DNA of 64,000 nt from Serinicoccus marinus DSM 15273 (GCF_008386315.1 NZ_CP043808.1:2108001-2172000); one strand, 5' to 3'. Shown: positions 38,338 to 47,811, counted from the stretch's first letter. Made by a program: numbers and translations. Notes: generated by a model from the letters alone, not told the origin.

Positions 38338-39339
38338 TCAGTGGCGCTCGTGCTTGCGCGCCCGGGTCATGAGGGCCCGGGTGAGGTCCTCGGGGGTCAC
38401 CGAGCCGTCCACGACCGCGGTCACGCCCTCGCAGATCGGCAGGTCCACCCCCTGGCTGGCGCCCAGCTCCACCACGCTGCGGCAGCTCTTGACGCCCTCC
38501 GCCGTCTGGTGCGGCACGGCCAGCACCTCTTCGACGCTGCGCCCCTGACCGAGCGCGACGCCGACGCGGTGGTTGCGGGAGAGCGGGGACATGCAGGTCG
38601 CGATGAGGTCGCCGACGCCGGCCAGCCCCATGAGCGTGGCGGGGTCGGCGCCGAGCGCCTGCCCGAGCCGGGCGGTCTCGGCGAGCCCGCGGGTGATGAG
38701 GCTGGACTTGGTGTTGTCGCCGTAGCCGAGGCCCTCGGCCATGCCCACCGCGAGCGCGATGACGTTCTTGACCGCTCCGCCGATCTCGGCACCGACGACG
38801 TCGGTCTGGGTGTAGGGCCGGAAGTAGGCGGTCATGCACGCCTCGGCGACCCGGTCGGCGGCGTCGTGGTCGAGGGCCGCGACGACGCTGGCGGCCGGCT
38901 GGCGGGCGGCGATCTCCCGGCTGAGGTTGGGGCCGGTCACGACGACGATGCGCCCGGCCTCGACGCCGCTGTCCTCGACCACCTGGCTCATCCGCAGGCC
39001 GGTGCCCAGCTCGATGCCCTTCATGAGCGAGACCACCGGGGCCCTCGCCGGGAGGTGCTCGCCCCACTCGGCGAGGTTGGCACGCACCGTCTGCGAGGGG
39101 ACGGCCAGCACCACCAGGTCGGCGCCCGCCGCCGCCTCCGCGGGGTCCGTGGTCGCGGTGACCACCGGGGCCAGCTCGACCTCGGGCAGGTAGTCCGGGT
39201 TGTGCCGTGAGTCGCGGATGCCCTCGGCGATCTCGGGTCGGCGGGCCCACAGGACGACCCGCTCCGCGCCCGCGTCGGCGAGGATCTGGGCGAAGGCGGT
39301 GCCCCAGCTGCCGGCGCCGAAGATGGCTGCCCGGGTCAT
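38338..39339 (-). CDS. gpsA: Glycerol-3-phosphate dehydrogenase GpsA
   Basis: NAD(P)-dependent enzyme making sn-glycerol 3-phosphate from dihydroxyacetone phosphate for phospholipid synthesis. The Rossmann loop GAGSWGTAFAQIL (about 8-20), the catalytic lysine in GGAVKNVIALAVG (about 190-202) and GLAGVGDLIATC are visible. The 333-residue length is normal. ATG 39339 overlaps the plsC stop by 4 nt (ATGA), so plsC-gpsA are co-translated. Confidence 0.96.
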   Translation of the reverse strand: MTRAAIFGAGSWGTAFAQILADAGAERVVLWARRPEIAEGIRDSRHNPDYLPEVELAPVVTATTDPAEAAAGADLVVLAVPSQTVRANLAEWGEHLPARAPVVSLMKGIELGTGLRMSQVVEDSGVEAGRIVVVTGPNLSREIAARQPAASVVAALDHDAADRVAEACMTAYFRPYTQTDVVGAEIGGAVKNVIALAVGMAEGLGYGDNTKSSLITRGLAETARLGQALGADPATLMGLAGVGDLIATCMSPLSRNHRVGVALGQGRSVEEVLAVPHQTAEGVKSCRSVVELGASQGVDLPICEGVTAVVDGSVTPEDLTRALMTRARKHERH

Positions 39340-40082
39340 CCCTCGGGCTCCGTGGGCCGACGGGCCGGGTCGAAGGGTTCGGCGGGAGGCTGCTCGCCAC
39401 GGATCTGCGATAGCTGCTCGGTGATCGCGGCCATGACGCGGCGCGTGGCCTCGGCGTGCGCCCGCGGCTCCTGCGCGCGGTCGTAGAGGTCGGACAGCTC
39501 GACCGGGGCGCCGGCGCTGACGTGCTGGACCGGGCGCTTCAGCAGGTTGCCCGGGCGGCGGGCATAGTGCCCGAGCACCCCTTGGGCACCCCACTGGGCG
39601 ATCGGCACCACCGGGGCCCGGCTGGTCAGCGCCAGCCGACCCACGCCCGACTTGGCCTTCATCGGCCACAGGTCGGGATCCCGGGTCAGGGTGCCCTCGG
39701 GCATGATCGCGATGCACCGACCGCCGGCGAGGGCGGCGCGCGCGGCCTCGAGCGCGTCACCGGCGCGCGAGCTGGAGCGGTAGACCGGGACCTGCTCCAG
39801 GTGTCGCAGCGCGGCGCCGAGCAGCGGCACCTCGAAGAGGGAGGACTTGGCAAGGAAGAAGGGGGCGTGCCCGTGGTCGACGAGGAAGTGGGCCAGCATG
39901 ATCGGGTCCACCTCGGAGTAGTGGTTGCCGGCGACGATGAAGCCCTCGCCCCGCGGCAGGTGCTCGGCGCCGGACCAGTCGCGGCGGGTCACGCCCATGA
40001 GCACGGGGCGCAGGGCCGCGATGACCGCGTGGTAGGACCAGGGCACGGCCTGGCGCAGGGGCTGGCGTCTCACGCGGGTCAT
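39336..40082 (-). CDS. plsC: 1-acyl-sn-glycerol-3-phosphate acyltransferase (PlsC family)
   Basis: A 248-residue membrane-associated acyltransferase. The active-site block is NHYSEVDP (H-x4-D), and PEGTLTRDPDLWPMKAKSG contains the acceptor-binding PEGT motif. It acylates lysophosphatidate to phosphatidate, directly following GpsA's product in the pathway. Its stop overlaps the gpsA start, which supports a phospholipid-precursor operon. The product could also be an ornithine- or lipid-type acyltransferase, but context favours PlsC. Confidence 0.9.
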   Translation of the reverse strand: MTRVRRQPLRQAVPWSYHAVIAALRPVLMGVTRRDWSGAEHLPRGEGFIVAGNHYSEVDPIMLAHFLVDHGHAPFFLAKSSLFEVPLLGAALRHLEQVPVYRSSSRAGDALEAARAALAGGRCIAIMPEGTLTRDPDLWPMKAKSGVGRLALTSRAPVVPIAQWGAQGVLGHYARRPGNLLKRPVQHVSAGAPVELSDLYDRAQEPRAHAEATRRVMAAITEQLSQIRGEQPPAEPFDPARRPTEPEG

Positions 40083-40119
40083 CTTTGCATCCGGGGGCGG
40101 TGCTGGCGAAGATGCTGGG

Positions 40120-40791
40120 GTGCGCGACAGGACGGGACGGGCTGCGGCCGGGCTCGACTGGCGGCTGGTGCTGCCGGTTCAACGAGCCGATCGCGCCAAG
40201 ACCCGCCTCGTGGCACCGGACGGGGTCTCCCGACCCGAGCTGGCCCGCGCGATCGCCCTGGACACGCTGGACGCGGTATGCCGCGCCCTCCCGCCGGGCC
40301 GGGTGACCGTGGTGACCGCCGACGACGGTGCGGCCGACAGGGCGCGGGAGGTCGGGGCCCGGGCGGTCCCCGACCCCGGGCGCGGGCTGGACGAGGCGAT
40401 CCGGCGCGGCCTGGACGACGCGGCCCTGCAGGTCGGGGGTGAGAGCGGCGCCGGCCGGCAGGCCCCCGGGTGGGCCGTGCTGCTGGGCGACCTGCCGGCG
40501 CTACGTCCGGAGGACCTCCGGGAGGCCCTGGCGCGCTGCGCCGCCCTCGACCGTGCGGTGGTGCCGGACGCCGAGGGCACGGGTACGGTCCTGCTGACCT
40601 CGACGCGAGGCATACCGCGGCCGCGCTTCGGTGCCGGGTCGGCCGCACGGCACGCCGTCGACGCCACCCGCCTGGACCTCGACCTGCCTCGGCTACGGCG
40701 TGACGTGGACCGGGCCGAGGACCTGCAGGAGGCGCTGCTCCTCGGCGTGGGCGCCCGCACCCGCGCGGCCCTGGGCTCGACCGCGGCCTGA
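40120..40791 (+). CDS. cofC: 2-phospho-L-lactate (phosphoenolpyruvate) guanylyltransferase CofC/FbiD
   Basis: Nucleotidyltransferase of coenzyme F420 synthesis. The 223-residue protein has the start LVLPVQRADRAKTRL, the catalytic region VPDPGRGLDEAIRRGL, and LLGDLPALRPEDL, all typical of CofC/FbiD. It indicates that the organism makes F420, which is common in actinobacteria. GTG 40120 is preceded by a -10-like GAAGAT at leaderless spacing. Divergent from plsC with 37 bp between starts. Confidence 0.9.
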   Translation: MRDRTGRAAAGLDWRLVLPVQRADRAKTRLVAPDGVSRPELARAIALDTLDAVCRALPPGRVTVVTADDGAADRAREVGARAVPDPGRGLDEAIRRGLDDAALQVGGESGAGRQAPGWAVLLGDLPALRPEDLREALARCAALDRAVVPDAEGTGTVLLTSTRGIPRPRFGAGSAARHAVDATRLDLDLPRLRRDVDRAEDLQEALLLGVGARTRAALGSTAA

Positions 40792-40817
40792 GCCGGTCCC
40801 CCACCCGCGCCACGACC

Positions 40818-40829
40818 TACAGTGGACCC
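40818..40829 (+). promoter_or_regulatory. Leaderless promoter of the OB-fold-like gene
   Basis: TACAGT at 40818-40823, then GGACCC, then ATG at 40830. Confidence 0.5.
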
Positions 40830-41060
40830 ATGCAGGCCAGCGTGCACACCTACGACCTCGACGCCGGCAGCGGGACGGTCCTGCTCGACACCGGGCGGGT
40901 GCTGCCCTTCGCCGCCGCGGTGATGGACGCGAGCGGTCTCCGGCACCTGCGGGTGGGCCAGCGGGTGAGCATCGAGGTCGACGGTGACCCCGAAACCGCG
41001 GGCGCGAGCCTCACCCGGCTCTGGATCGTCGGCATCGGCGAGGGCGAGCCCATCGTCTGA
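40830..41060 (+). CDS. Small cold-shock/OB-fold-like protein
   Basis: 76 residues. The pattern DAGSGTVLLDTGRVLPFAAA and the following LRVGQRVSIEVDG resembles the first strands and turns of a cold-shock or OB fold, but the RNP motifs of cold-shock proteins are absent. Function is unknown. It is next to cofC and convergent with hup. Confidence 0.6.
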   Translation: MQASVHTYDLDAGSGTVLLDTGRVLPFAAAVMDASGLRHLRVGQRVSIEVDGDPETAGASLTRLWIVGIGEGEPIV

Positions 41061-41069
41061 TCCACTCGT

Positions 41070-41092
41070 CCGCAGCAGGCGTCCCGCTGCGG
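41070..41092. terminator. Stem-loop between convergent genes
   Basis: CCGCAGC (41070-41076) pairs with GCTGCGG (41086-41092) across a 9-nt loop, between the OB-fold-like gene and hup. Confidence 0.45.
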
Positions 41093-41145
41093 TGATGCAT
41101 CCCCGCACCGCAGCACCTTCTGCGCGGGGTCGGGCGCACAGCGGG

Positions 41146-41850
41146 TCAACGCTTCTTCGCGGCCTTCTTCTTCGTCGACTTCTTCCCCTTCTTGGCCTTC
41201 TTGCGTTTGCCGGAGTCGCCGTGTGACACGTCGTCGTTCTTGACCTTCGCCAGCTGCGCCTTCTTGGCCGAGATCATGTCGGCGGTGATGTCCTCGCCGC
41301 TGGAGAAGACCCGTCCGCCGCCGACCGACCCCGGCTGTCGTGGCTCCGAGCTCTCGTTCGTCGGGTCGGGCTTCTCCCGGCGCACGCTCGGCGGGGTCCC
41401 CGAGGGGGCACGCCGCTCCCGGTCGCGGTCGGACGACGCCCGGGCGGCGACCCGACCCTTCGGCTCGTGCCGAGGACCGCTGTCGTGGCGGCGCACCGTG
41501 CTCGGGGCTCCGGCGGAGCCGCCCTCGGAGTCACCGGCGGCCCGCGCCCCGGCCAGGCCCTGCGCGGGCAGCGTCGCCGGGTCGGCCACCACCTCCCTGA
41601 AGGCGGCTCCCGGCCGGAAGCGCGGGCTCCGGGTCTCCGGGATCGGCACCGCCTCTCCGGTCCTCGGGTTGCGCCCCGTCCGCGCTGCCCGGTCCACCCG
41701 CTCGAAGGTCCCGAAACCGCTGATGCTCACCGTGCCGCCCGCGGCCACCTCGCGCAGCACCACGTCCACCAGGGCCTCGACGGCGGCTCCGGCGGCGGCC
41801 CGGCCGCCCACGCGCGGAGCCAGCGCCTCGATCAGGTCCGTCTTGTTCAT
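41146..41850 (-). CDS. hup: HU-family DNA-binding protein with lysine-rich tail (HupB-like)
   Basis: Residues 1-90 form an HU domain: NKTDLIEALAPRVGG, VSISGFGTFERVDRAARTGR with the DNA-arm arginines, and GEAVPIPETRSPRFRPG. About 145 further residues contain a charged linker and a C-terminal tail built of Lys/Ala (KKAKKGKKSTKKKAAKKR), like mycobacterial HupB and eukaryotic histone H1. ATG 41850 has GAGAGG upstream. Nucleoid compaction is expected; the tail is a target for acetylation in relatives. Confidence 0.9.
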   Translation of the reverse strand: MNKTDLIEALAPRVGGRAAAGAAVEALVDVVLREVAAGGTVSISGFGTFERVDRAARTGRNPRTGEAVPIPETRSPRFRPGAAFREVVADPATLPAQGLAGARAAGDSEGGSAGAPSTVRRHDSGPRHEPKGRVAARASSDRDRERRAPSGTPPSVRREKPDPTNESSEPRQPGSVGGGRVFSSGEDITADMISAKKAQLAKVKNDDVSHGDSGKRKKAKKGKKSTKKKAAKKR

Positions 41851-41921
41851 GCCCCCAGCCTCTCGCACGCTCCTTCGGCGCGCCAGCGTGCGGACCGGCC
41901 GGGCCGTCCCCTACACGCATG

Positions 41922-41959
41922 CGAACGGCCCCCACCGCTGCTGCGGTGAGGGCCGTTCG
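41922..41959 (-). terminator. Terminator of the tRNA-Gln/tRNA-Glu unit
   Basis: CGAACGGCCC (41922-41931) pairs with GGGCCGTTCG (41950-41959), extended inward by CACCGC/GCGGTG around a TGCT loop. It lies 7 nt past the tRNA-Glu 3' end. Confidence 0.7.
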
Positions 41960-41966
41960 ACACGGG

Positions 41967-42039
41967 TAGCCCCGACGGGATTCGAACCCGCGCTACCGCC
42001 TTGAGAGGGCGGCGTGCTAGGCCGCTACACAACGGGGCC
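41967..42039 (-). tRNA. tRNA-Glu (anticodon CTC)
   Basis: 73 nt that fold into a standard cloverleaf: acceptor GGCCCCG/CGGGGCT (one G-T pair), anticodon loop CTCTCAA with CTC, T arm GTTCGAATC. The 3' CCA is not encoded. It decodes GAG, the favoured Glu codon in this GC-rich genome. Confidence 0.96.
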
Positions 42040-42124
42040 GTGTCCGGCGCGCTCGGCGCCGAGGGGAGAGACTACCCGAGCGGGCAGGTCTCCACGAAAT
42101 CCGGAGCTGGGCTCCGTCATCGCG

Positions 42125-42196
42125 CTGGGGTACCAGGACTCGAACCTAGAACAACTGAACCAGAATCAGCCGTGTTGCCAATTACACCATACCCCA
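42125..42196 (-). tRNA. tRNA-Gln (anticodon CTG)
   Basis: 72 nt with acceptor TGGGGTA/TACCCCA, anticodon loop TTCTGGT with CTG, and T arm GTTCGAGTC. Discriminator G; CCA is not encoded. It precedes tRNA-Glu on the same strand. Confidence 0.95.
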
Positions 42197-42301
42197 AGGG
42201 GGTGTCTCCGCCCTGTCCCACTAACCGGGAAGCGCGGCGAACCGAGCAACAACTCTACCGCGCCCGGCGCACCCCACCCAAATCTGGCGCGACCGCACGG
42301 G

Positions 42302-43858
42302 TCAGAGCGACGCGCGCAGCCGGGCGAGCCGGTCCAGCGTCTCCTGCTTGCCCAGGATCTCCATCGACTCGAAGAGCGGCGGGCTGATCCGCTGCCCGGA
42401 GACGGCGGTCCGCAGCGGCCCGAAGGCGAAGCGCGGCTTGAGGCCCATCCCGTCCACCAGCGCCTCGCGCAGCGCCGCCTCGATCCGGTCGTGGGTCCAC
42501 TCCACCCCACCGCCGAGTGGCTGCGGGGCGGCGCCCGAGATCGGCTCCAAGGCGGCCATCGCCGCGTCGAGGACGGCACCGGCGTCGTCCTTGAGCTGGC
42601 CGCGCGCGTCGTCGGCGATCTGCAGCTCCTCGCCGCTCACGTAGAACGGCCGCACCATGGGCACCGCCTCGGAGAGCACCTGGATCCGCGTCTGGATGAG
42701 GTCGGCGACCGCCTCCAGCCTGGCCAGCTCACCCATACCGGACTGCTCCCCCAGCACCCCGGCCTCGCGCAGCACCGGGAGCAGCCGGGAGGTGAACTCG
42801 GCGAGCGGGAGCCGGCGCAGGTGGTCGCCGTTGAGCGACTCGGCCTTCTTCTGGTCCCACCGCGCCGGGTTGGGGTTGACGTCTCGGACGTCGAAGGCCT
42901 CGACGAGGTGCTCGGGGTCGAAGATGTCGCGGTCCGGCCCGATCGACCAGCCCAGCAGCGCGAGGTAGTTGATCATCCCCTCCCGGACGAAGCCGCGCTC
43001 GCGGTGCAGGAAGAGGTTGGACTCGGGGTCGCGCTTGGACAGCTTCTTGCTCCCTTCCCCCAGCACGAGCGGCAGGTGGGCGAAGGTCGGCACCTGCTCG
43101 GCGACCCCGATCTCGACGAGGGCGCGGTAGAGCGCGATCTGCCGCGGGGTGGAGGAGAGCAGGTCCTCGCCACGGATGACGTGGGTGATCCGCATCATCG
43201 CGTCGTCGACCGGGTTGACGAGGGTGTAGAGCGGCTGGCCGTTGCCCCGCACGATGACGAAGTCCGGCACTGACCCGGCCCCGAAGGTCACCTCGCCCCG
43301 CACGAGGTCGGTGAAGGTGATGTCCTCCTCCGGCATCCGCAGCCGCAGCACCGGCTCGCGCCCCTCGTCACGGTATGCCTGCTTCTGCTCCGCACTCAGC
43401 TCGCGGTCGTGGTTGTCGTAGCCGAGCTTGGGGTCGCGACCGGCGGCGCGGTGGCGCGCCTCGACCTCCTCCGGGGTGCTGAAGGACTCGTAGGCCAGCC
43501 CGGCCTCCAGCAGCCGGCGGGCGACGTCGGCGTGCAGGTCGGCGCGCTCGCTCTGGCGGTAGGGGCCGTAGGGGCCGCCCACCCCCGGCCCCTCGTCGTA
43601 GTCCAGACCGAGCCAGTCCAGCGCGTCGACGATCTGCGCCATGGACTCCTCGGAGTCGCGCGCGGCGTCGGTGTCCTCGACCCGGAAGACGAGGGTGCCG
43701 CCGTGGTGCCGTGCGAAGGCCCAGTTGAACAGCGCCGTGCGGGCCAGGCCCACGTGCGGCGTCCCTGTCGGGCTGGGGCAGAAGCGGACCCGGACGTCGG
43801 CGCCGGTCGCCTCGTCGTGCTCGGTGCGGGACACGGGGGCGGAGTGCGTGGTCGTCAT
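42302..43858 (-). CDS. gltX: Glutamate--tRNA ligase GltX
   Basis: Class I aminoacyl-tRNA synthetase, 518 residues. The HIGH-like motif is [10 protein letters not shown] (about 28-37), the KMSKS equivalent is KKLSKRD, and the catalytic core includes [11 protein letters not shown] and [12 protein letters not shown]. No zinc-binding cysteine cluster is visible in the usual position, as in many actinobacteria. In bacteria without GlnRS the enzyme also charges tRNA-Gln with Glu. Start ATG 43858. Confidence 0.96.
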   Translation of the reverse strand: MTTTHSAPVSRTEHDEATGADVRVRFCPSPTGTPHVGLARTALFNWAFARHHGGTLVFRVEDTDAARDSEESMAQIVDALDWLGLDYDEGPGVGGPYGPYRQSERADLHADVARRLLEAGLAYESFSTPEEVEARHRAAGRDPKLGYDNHDRELSAEQKQAYRDEGREPVLRLRMPEEDITFTDLVRGEVTFGAGSVPDFVIVRGNGQPLYTLVNPVDDAMMRITHVIRGEDLLSSTPRQIALYRALVEIGVAEQVPTFAHLPLVLGEGSKKLSKRDPESNLFLHRERGFVREGMINYLALLGWSIGPDRDIFDPEHLVEAFDVRDVNPNPARWDQKKAESLNGDHLRRLPLAEFTSRLLPVLREAGVLGEQSGMGELARLEAVADLIQTRIQVLSEAVPMVRPFYVSGEELQIADDARGQLKDDAGAVLDAAMAALEPISGAAPQPLGGGVEWTHDRIEAALREALVDGMGLKPRFAFGPLRTAVSGQRISPPLFESMEILGKQETLDRLARLRASL

Positions 43859-43916
43859 GATGCGCGCCAGCCTACTTCCAGCCAGGGGTCGGTGAGGCAC
43901 GCCGACGAGGTATGCC

Positions 43917-44501
43917 TCAGCGCGCCATGAGCGCCAGCGTCACCGACTCCTGCATCCAGGAGAGGAAGTCGTAGTAGGCCATCTTCTGGGCCAGGGCCGG
44001 ATCCAGCTCGCTCCTGCCAGCGAGCGCCTCCTCCAGCTCCTCGTGCAGCCGCTCGGAGTCCTCGTCGGTGCGCAGCCCGAGCTGCTCGCCGAGGATGAGC
44101 CGGGCGTCGGTGAGGGCCACCGCGAGCGCCCGACCCTGCTCCGGATCCAGCTCGACCCGCGGCGGCTGGGCAGCCTCCAGCGCCGCGATCGCGGTGGACA
44201 GCGTGGCGGCCTTGCGCTGGCGCAGCCCGTGCTCGGTGAGCCGCCGGAACTCGCTGGCCTGCTCGTCGTCGTCCCGCGAGGCCGGCGGCAGCAGCCGGCG
44301 CAGCGCCGGGTCGCTCGGCTCCTCCGGGTCCACCTCGTCGCCGAGCCCGGCGACCAGGTCGAGGAAGGGGTCCCCGGTGTCCGGCCGCTCCGGCGCGACG
44401 AAGTCACGGGTCAGCCGGAGCACGTGGACCACCACGGCGATCTCCTCGGCCTCGAAGGTCCCCACCAGCCGGTCCCCCCGACGACGGAACGCGCGCGCCA
44501 T
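43917..44501 (-). CDS. DUF2017 domain-containing protein
   Basis: 194 residues; N-terminal [20 protein letters not shown] and C-terminal [19 protein letters not shown] match the DUF2017 family of actinobacteria, found beside clpS as here (3 bp between the genes). The function is not known. Members lack predicted catalytic residues and are mostly helical. Confidence 0.85.
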   Translation of the reverse strand: MARAFRRRGDRLVGTFEAEEIAVVVHVLRLTRDFVAPERPDTGDPFLDLVAGLGDEVDPEEPSDPALRRLLPPASRDDDEQASEFRRLTEHGLRQRKAATLSTAIAALEAAQPPRVELDPEQGRALAVALTDARLILGEQLGLRTDEDSERLHEELEEALAGRSELDPALAQKMAYYDFLSWMQESVTLALMAR

Positions 44502-44504
44502 ACC

Positions 44505-44837
44505 TCAGTCGTCCTTCTGGAAGGTGGCCCACAGGCCGTAGCCGTGCATGGCCTCGGTGTCGGCCTCCATCTTCTCGCGGGACCCGGTCGAGACGACCGC
44601 GCGACCCTGCGTGTGCACGTCCATCATCAGCTTCTCCGCCTTGCTCCTGCTGTAGCCGAAGTGCGTCTGGAAGACCCAGGTGACGTAGTTCATGAGGTTG
44701 ACCGGGTCGTTCCACACCAGCGTGATCCACGGGGTGTCCGCCTCGGGGCGGTCGAGGACCGCGACACCGCCCTGCTCCTGCGGCGTGGTCTGCGGGTCGG
44801 CCGGCGGGGCCGGCGGGCTGGGGGTGTCGATCGGCAC
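44505..44837 (-). CDS. clpS: ATP-dependent Clp protease adaptor ClpS
   Basis: 110 residues. The N-degron-binding core is [19 protein letters not shown] (normally .VLLNDDYTPMEFV) followed by [17 protein letters not shown]. An N-terminal Pro-rich extension of about 30 residues precedes the fold. ClpS delivers N-end-rule substrates to ClpAP/ClpCP. It is divergent from pncB. Confidence 0.95.
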   Translation of the reverse strand: MPIDTPSPPAPPADPQTTPQEQGGVAVLDRPEADTPWITLVWNDPVNLMNYVTWVFQTHFGYSRSKAEKLMMDVHTQGRAVVSTGSREKMEADTEAMHGYGLWATFQKDD

Positions 44838-44847
44838 GACCCCACCC

Positions 44848-44859
44848 TAGGCTGCGGGG
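44848..44859 (+). promoter_or_regulatory. Leaderless promoter of pncB
   Basis: TAGGCT at 44848-44853, 6 nt before GTG at 44860; no Shine-Dalgarno. Confidence 0.5.
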
Positions 44860-46161
44860 GTGAGCACGAGCACCGCCCTGCTGACCGACCACTACGAGCT
44901 GACGATGATCCAGGCGGCGCTGGCCAGCGGCCACGCCGACCGGCGCTGCGTCTTCGAGGCCTTCGCGCGCCGCCTCCCCGACGGCCGGCGCTACGGCGTC
45001 GTCGCCGGGACCGGGCGGGCGCTGGAGGCGCTGCGCGACTTCCGGTTCGGCGAGGAGGAGATCGCCTTCCTCGCCGAGCAGCAGGTCGTCGACCACCCGA
45101 CCCTGGACTGGCTGGCCGACTACCGCTTCACCGGTGACGTCTGGGGGTATGCCGAGGGCGAGGTCTACGTGCCCGGCTCGCCGCTGCTCGTGGTCGAGTC
45201 GACCTTCGCCGAGGGCGTCGTGCTGGAGACGCTCTTCCTGTCGATCCTCAACCACGACTCGGCCGTGGCCTCGGCCGCCTCGCGGATGACGGCGGTGGCG
45301 CACGGCCGCCCGTGCATCGAGATGGGCAGCCGCCGGACGCACGAGGAGTCGGCGGTCGCGGCGGCGCGCGCGGCCTACCTCGCGGGCTTCGCCTCCACCT
45401 CCAACCTCGAGGCGGGCCGGCGGCACGGCATCCCGACGATGGGCACCGCCGCGCACTCCTACACGTTGCTGCACGACGACGAGCGGCAGGCCTTCGCCAC
45501 CCAGCTGGAGAGCCTGGGCCTGTCGACCACCCTGCTCGTCGACACCTACGACGTCACCGGCGCGGTCGAGCTCGCGGTCGAGCTGGCCGGGGCGCGGCTC
45601 GGCGGGGTCCGGCTGGACTCCGGCGACCTGGTGAGCCAGGCCTTCGAGGTGCGCGCCCAGCTGGACGCCCTCGGCGCGACCGGCACCCGCATCGTGGTCA
45701 CCAGCGATCTGGACGAGCACGCGATCGCCGCGCTGCAGGCCGCCCCGGTGGACGCCTACGGCGTGGGCACCAAGGTCGTCACCGGCTCGGGCCACCCCGC
45801 GGCGGGCATGGTCTACAAGCTCGTCAGCCGGGAGAACGGCGTCGGTCAGATGGAGGGCGTGGCGAAGGCGAGCAAGGACAAGGCCAGCGTGGGCGGGCGC
45901 AAGTATGCCCTGCGCCGCCGCTCCGCCGCCGGGCTCGCCACCGAGGAGATCGTCGGCATCCACGAGCACCCCGACGACGACGGCGACGACCGCTCGCTGC
46001 TCGTGCCGCTCGTCGAGGGCGGCGAGGTCGTCGCGCCGACCGACGTGCAGACCGCGCGGGCCCACCACGAGATGGCCCGCGCCGAGCTCCCGCAGAGCGC
46101 GCTGCGGATGTCGCACGGCGACCCCGCGCTGCCGACGACCTATCTCGACAACTGGAGCTGA
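44860..46161 (+). CDS. pncB: Nicotinate phosphoribosyltransferase PncB
   Basis: Makes nicotinate mononucleotide in NAD salvage. The 433-residue protein has LLTDHYELTMIQAAL at the N terminus, FEAFARRLPDGRRYGVVAGTGR, the phosphate-binding STSNLEAGRR region, GTAAHSYTL with the catalytic His, and VRLDSGDL. The downstream pncA gene encodes the enzyme that supplies nicotinate. Confidence 0.95.
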   Translation: MSTSTALLTDHYELTMIQAALASGHADRRCVFEAFARRLPDGRRYGVVAGTGRALEALRDFRFGEEEIAFLAEQQVVDHPTLDWLADYRFTGDVWGYAEGEVYVPGSPLLVVESTFAEGVVLETLFLSILNHDSAVASAASRMTAVAHGRPCIEMGSRRTHEESAVAAARAAYLAGFASTSNLEAGRRHGIPTMGTAAHSYTLLHDDERQAFATQLESLGLSTTLLVDTYDVTGAVELAVELAGARLGGVRLDSGDLVSQAFEVRAQLDALGATGTRIVVTSDLDEHAIAALQAAPVDAYGVGTKVVTGSGHPAAGMVYKLVSRENGVGQMEGVAKASKDKASVGGRKYALRRRSAAGLATEEIVGIHEHPDDDGDDRSLLVPLVEGGEVVAPTDVQTARAHHEMARAELPQSALRMSHGDPALPTTYLDNWS

Positions 46162-46301
46162 GCGGTGACGGCGCTCGACGAGGCCTTCGCGCTCCTGGAC
46201 GAGGCCGGGGTCGAGCGGGAGACCGGCCCGGTGATGTCACCCGAGGAGCCGCGCCACTCGTCGCCGACGATCGAGAGGACCGGCGCGCGGTGCACGACCG
46301 G

Positions 46302-46880
46302 TCAGCCGATCTCCACCCCGGCCTCGCGCAGCTGGGTCAGCGCCGCGTCCGTGGTCTCCGGGGCGACACCGGCGCACAGGTCGAGCAGGACGGTCGTCGC
46401 CAGCCGCTCGCGCCGGGCGTCCAGGGCCGTCGCGCGGACGCAGTGGTCGGTAGCGAGGCCGCAGACCTCGACCTCGTCGATGCCCCGCTCCCCCAACCAG
46501 TCAGCGAGGCCGACCTCGCGCCCGTCGACGTCGGTGCTGCCCTCGAAGCCGGAGTAGGCCGCCTCGTGCTCGCCCTTGCGGAAGACCGCCTGGACGTGCT
46601 CCAGCGCGCCGGCCAGCTCGGGGCGGAAGTCCGCGCCCTCGGTCCCGACCTCGCAGTGCACCGGCCAGGAGTCCACGAAGTCCGGCTCGCCGTCGGTCGC
46701 CCAGTGGTCACCGGGGTCGACGTGCCAGTCGGCGGTGGCGACGACGGCGGCATACCGCCCCGCGTGGGCGGCGACGTGCTCGCTGATCCGGGCGGCGACG
46801 GCGGTGCCCCCGGTGACGGGCAGTGAGCCGCCCTCGCAGAAGTCGTGCTGGACGTCGACGACGATCAGGGCGCGGGGCAT
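46302..46880 (-). CDS. pncA: Nicotinamidase PncA (isochorismatase family)
   Basis: Deamidates nicotinamide to nicotinate, the PncB substrate, and is the pyrazinamide-activating enzyme of mycobacteria. The catalytic triad is visible: Asp9 in LIVVDVQHDF, the lysine in VFRKGEHE, and Cys in EVCGLATDHCVRAT; the metal site WHVDPGDHW is also present. 192 residues; the start ATG lies in a GGCATACC octamer. It is convergent with pncB. Confidence 0.95.
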   Translation of the reverse strand: MPRALIVVDVQHDFCEGGSLPVTGGTAVAARISEHVAAHAGRYAAVVATADWHVDPGDHWATDGEPDFVDSWPVHCEVGTEGADFRPELAGALEHVQAVFRKGEHEAAYSGFEGSTDVDGREVGLADWLGERGIDEVEVCGLATDHCVRATALDARRERLATTVLLDLCAGVAPETTDAALTQLREAGVEIG

Positions 46881-46914
46881 ACCGCCGATGGTGCCACGGG
46901 GCTGTCGTGCCCGC

Positions 46915-47811
46915 TCAGCGCGAGCGCACGACGTTGGTGCGCGCGGCCTTGTCGTGCAGCGCCTGCCTGTTCTTGTCCCACAGCGGCCAGAGCACGTCGA
47001 GCAGCGTGAAGAGGCCGAGCGAGCCGAGGATCGGCACGAGCGAACCCAGCAGGTTGGGCCCCTGGTAGACCGCCGAGCGCAGCAGCGTGGCGCCCCACGT
47101 GGGCAGCCCCGGCTGGTCGCGCAGCCGCACCCGCAGGCCGGTGAGCAGCTTGCCGACGGTGCCGCCGAAGAACTTCACCATGAGCACCTCGTAGGCGACG
47201 CCGAGGAGGGCGCTGATCAGCCCGATGCGCAGCAGCCAGTCCTCCAGGACCACGGGCATGGCGCCGGTGGGGTCGGGGTCGAGGGCGTAGTCCTGCAGCT
47301 CGGCGGTGAGCTCGGGGTCGGCGGTCACGGCGACGAGCACCGTGACGAGCCCGAGCCAGAGCAAGGCGTCGATGAGCCGGGCGCCGACGCGGTGCCACCA
47401 GCCGGCCAGCGGCTGGCCGTCCGGCGTGATCGTGCGCGGGTCGGGGCGGTAGCCGCCGGGCACCGGGCCGCCCTGCCACTCGCCCTGGTAGGGCTGCTGG
47501 CCGGTCTGCCCGGCGTAGGGGTTCGGCTGCTGGTATCCCTGCTGGCCGGAGCCCTGCTGGCCCCAGGGCGACTGGCCGTGCTGGCCCCAGCCCTGCTGGC
47601 CGGAGCCGCCCTGACCCCAGCCCTGCTGGCCGTAGCCACCCTGGGCCTGGTCGCTCCCACCCGGCTGCTGCGTCTGTTGGAGCGACTGCCCCGCCTGGGC
47701 GAGGTTGGGCTTCTGCTTCGGCGCGGTGTGCGAGGTCCACTGCACGCCGTCCCAGTAGCGGAGGTTCTGCTCGTCCTGCGGGTCGTCGTACCACCCTGCC
47801 TGCTGACTCAT
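46915..47811 (-). CDS. RDD-family membrane protein with DUF2510 N terminus
   Basis: 298 residues. A DUF2510 motif (AGWYDDPQDEQNLRYWDGVQW) opens the protein, followed by about 95 residues rich in Gln/Gly with imperfect repeats (QQGWGQGGSG type), then an RDD domain with RVGARLIDALLWLGLV and FGGTVGKLLTGLRV. Three to four transmembrane helices are likely. Function of RDD proteins is mostly unknown (transport or stress). The Q-rich part is expected to be disordered. Confidence 0.85.
   Translation of the reverse strand: MSQQAGWYDDPQDEQNLRYWDGVQWTSHTAPKQKPNLAQAGQSLQQTQQPGGSDQAQGGYGQQGWGQGGSGQQGWGQHGQSPWGQQGSGQQGYQQPNPYAGQTGQQPYQGEWQGGPVPGGYRPDPRTITPDGQPLAGWWHRVGARLIDALLWLGLVTVLVAVTADPELTAELQDYALDPDPTGAMPVVLEDWLLRIGLISALLGVAYEVLMVKFFGGTVGKLLTGLRVRLRDQPGLPTWGATLLRSAVYQGPNLLGSLVPILGSLGLFTLLDVLWPLWDKNRQALHDKAARTNVVRSR

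Noticed and set aside
46165..46557. A short frame after pncB beginning TALDEAFALLDEAGVERETG
   Set aside because: The first 45 codons look coding, but the rest is antisense to pncA, the frame lacks a recognisable family and a promoter, and it ends without a partner. A decayed gene is possible, but support is weak.
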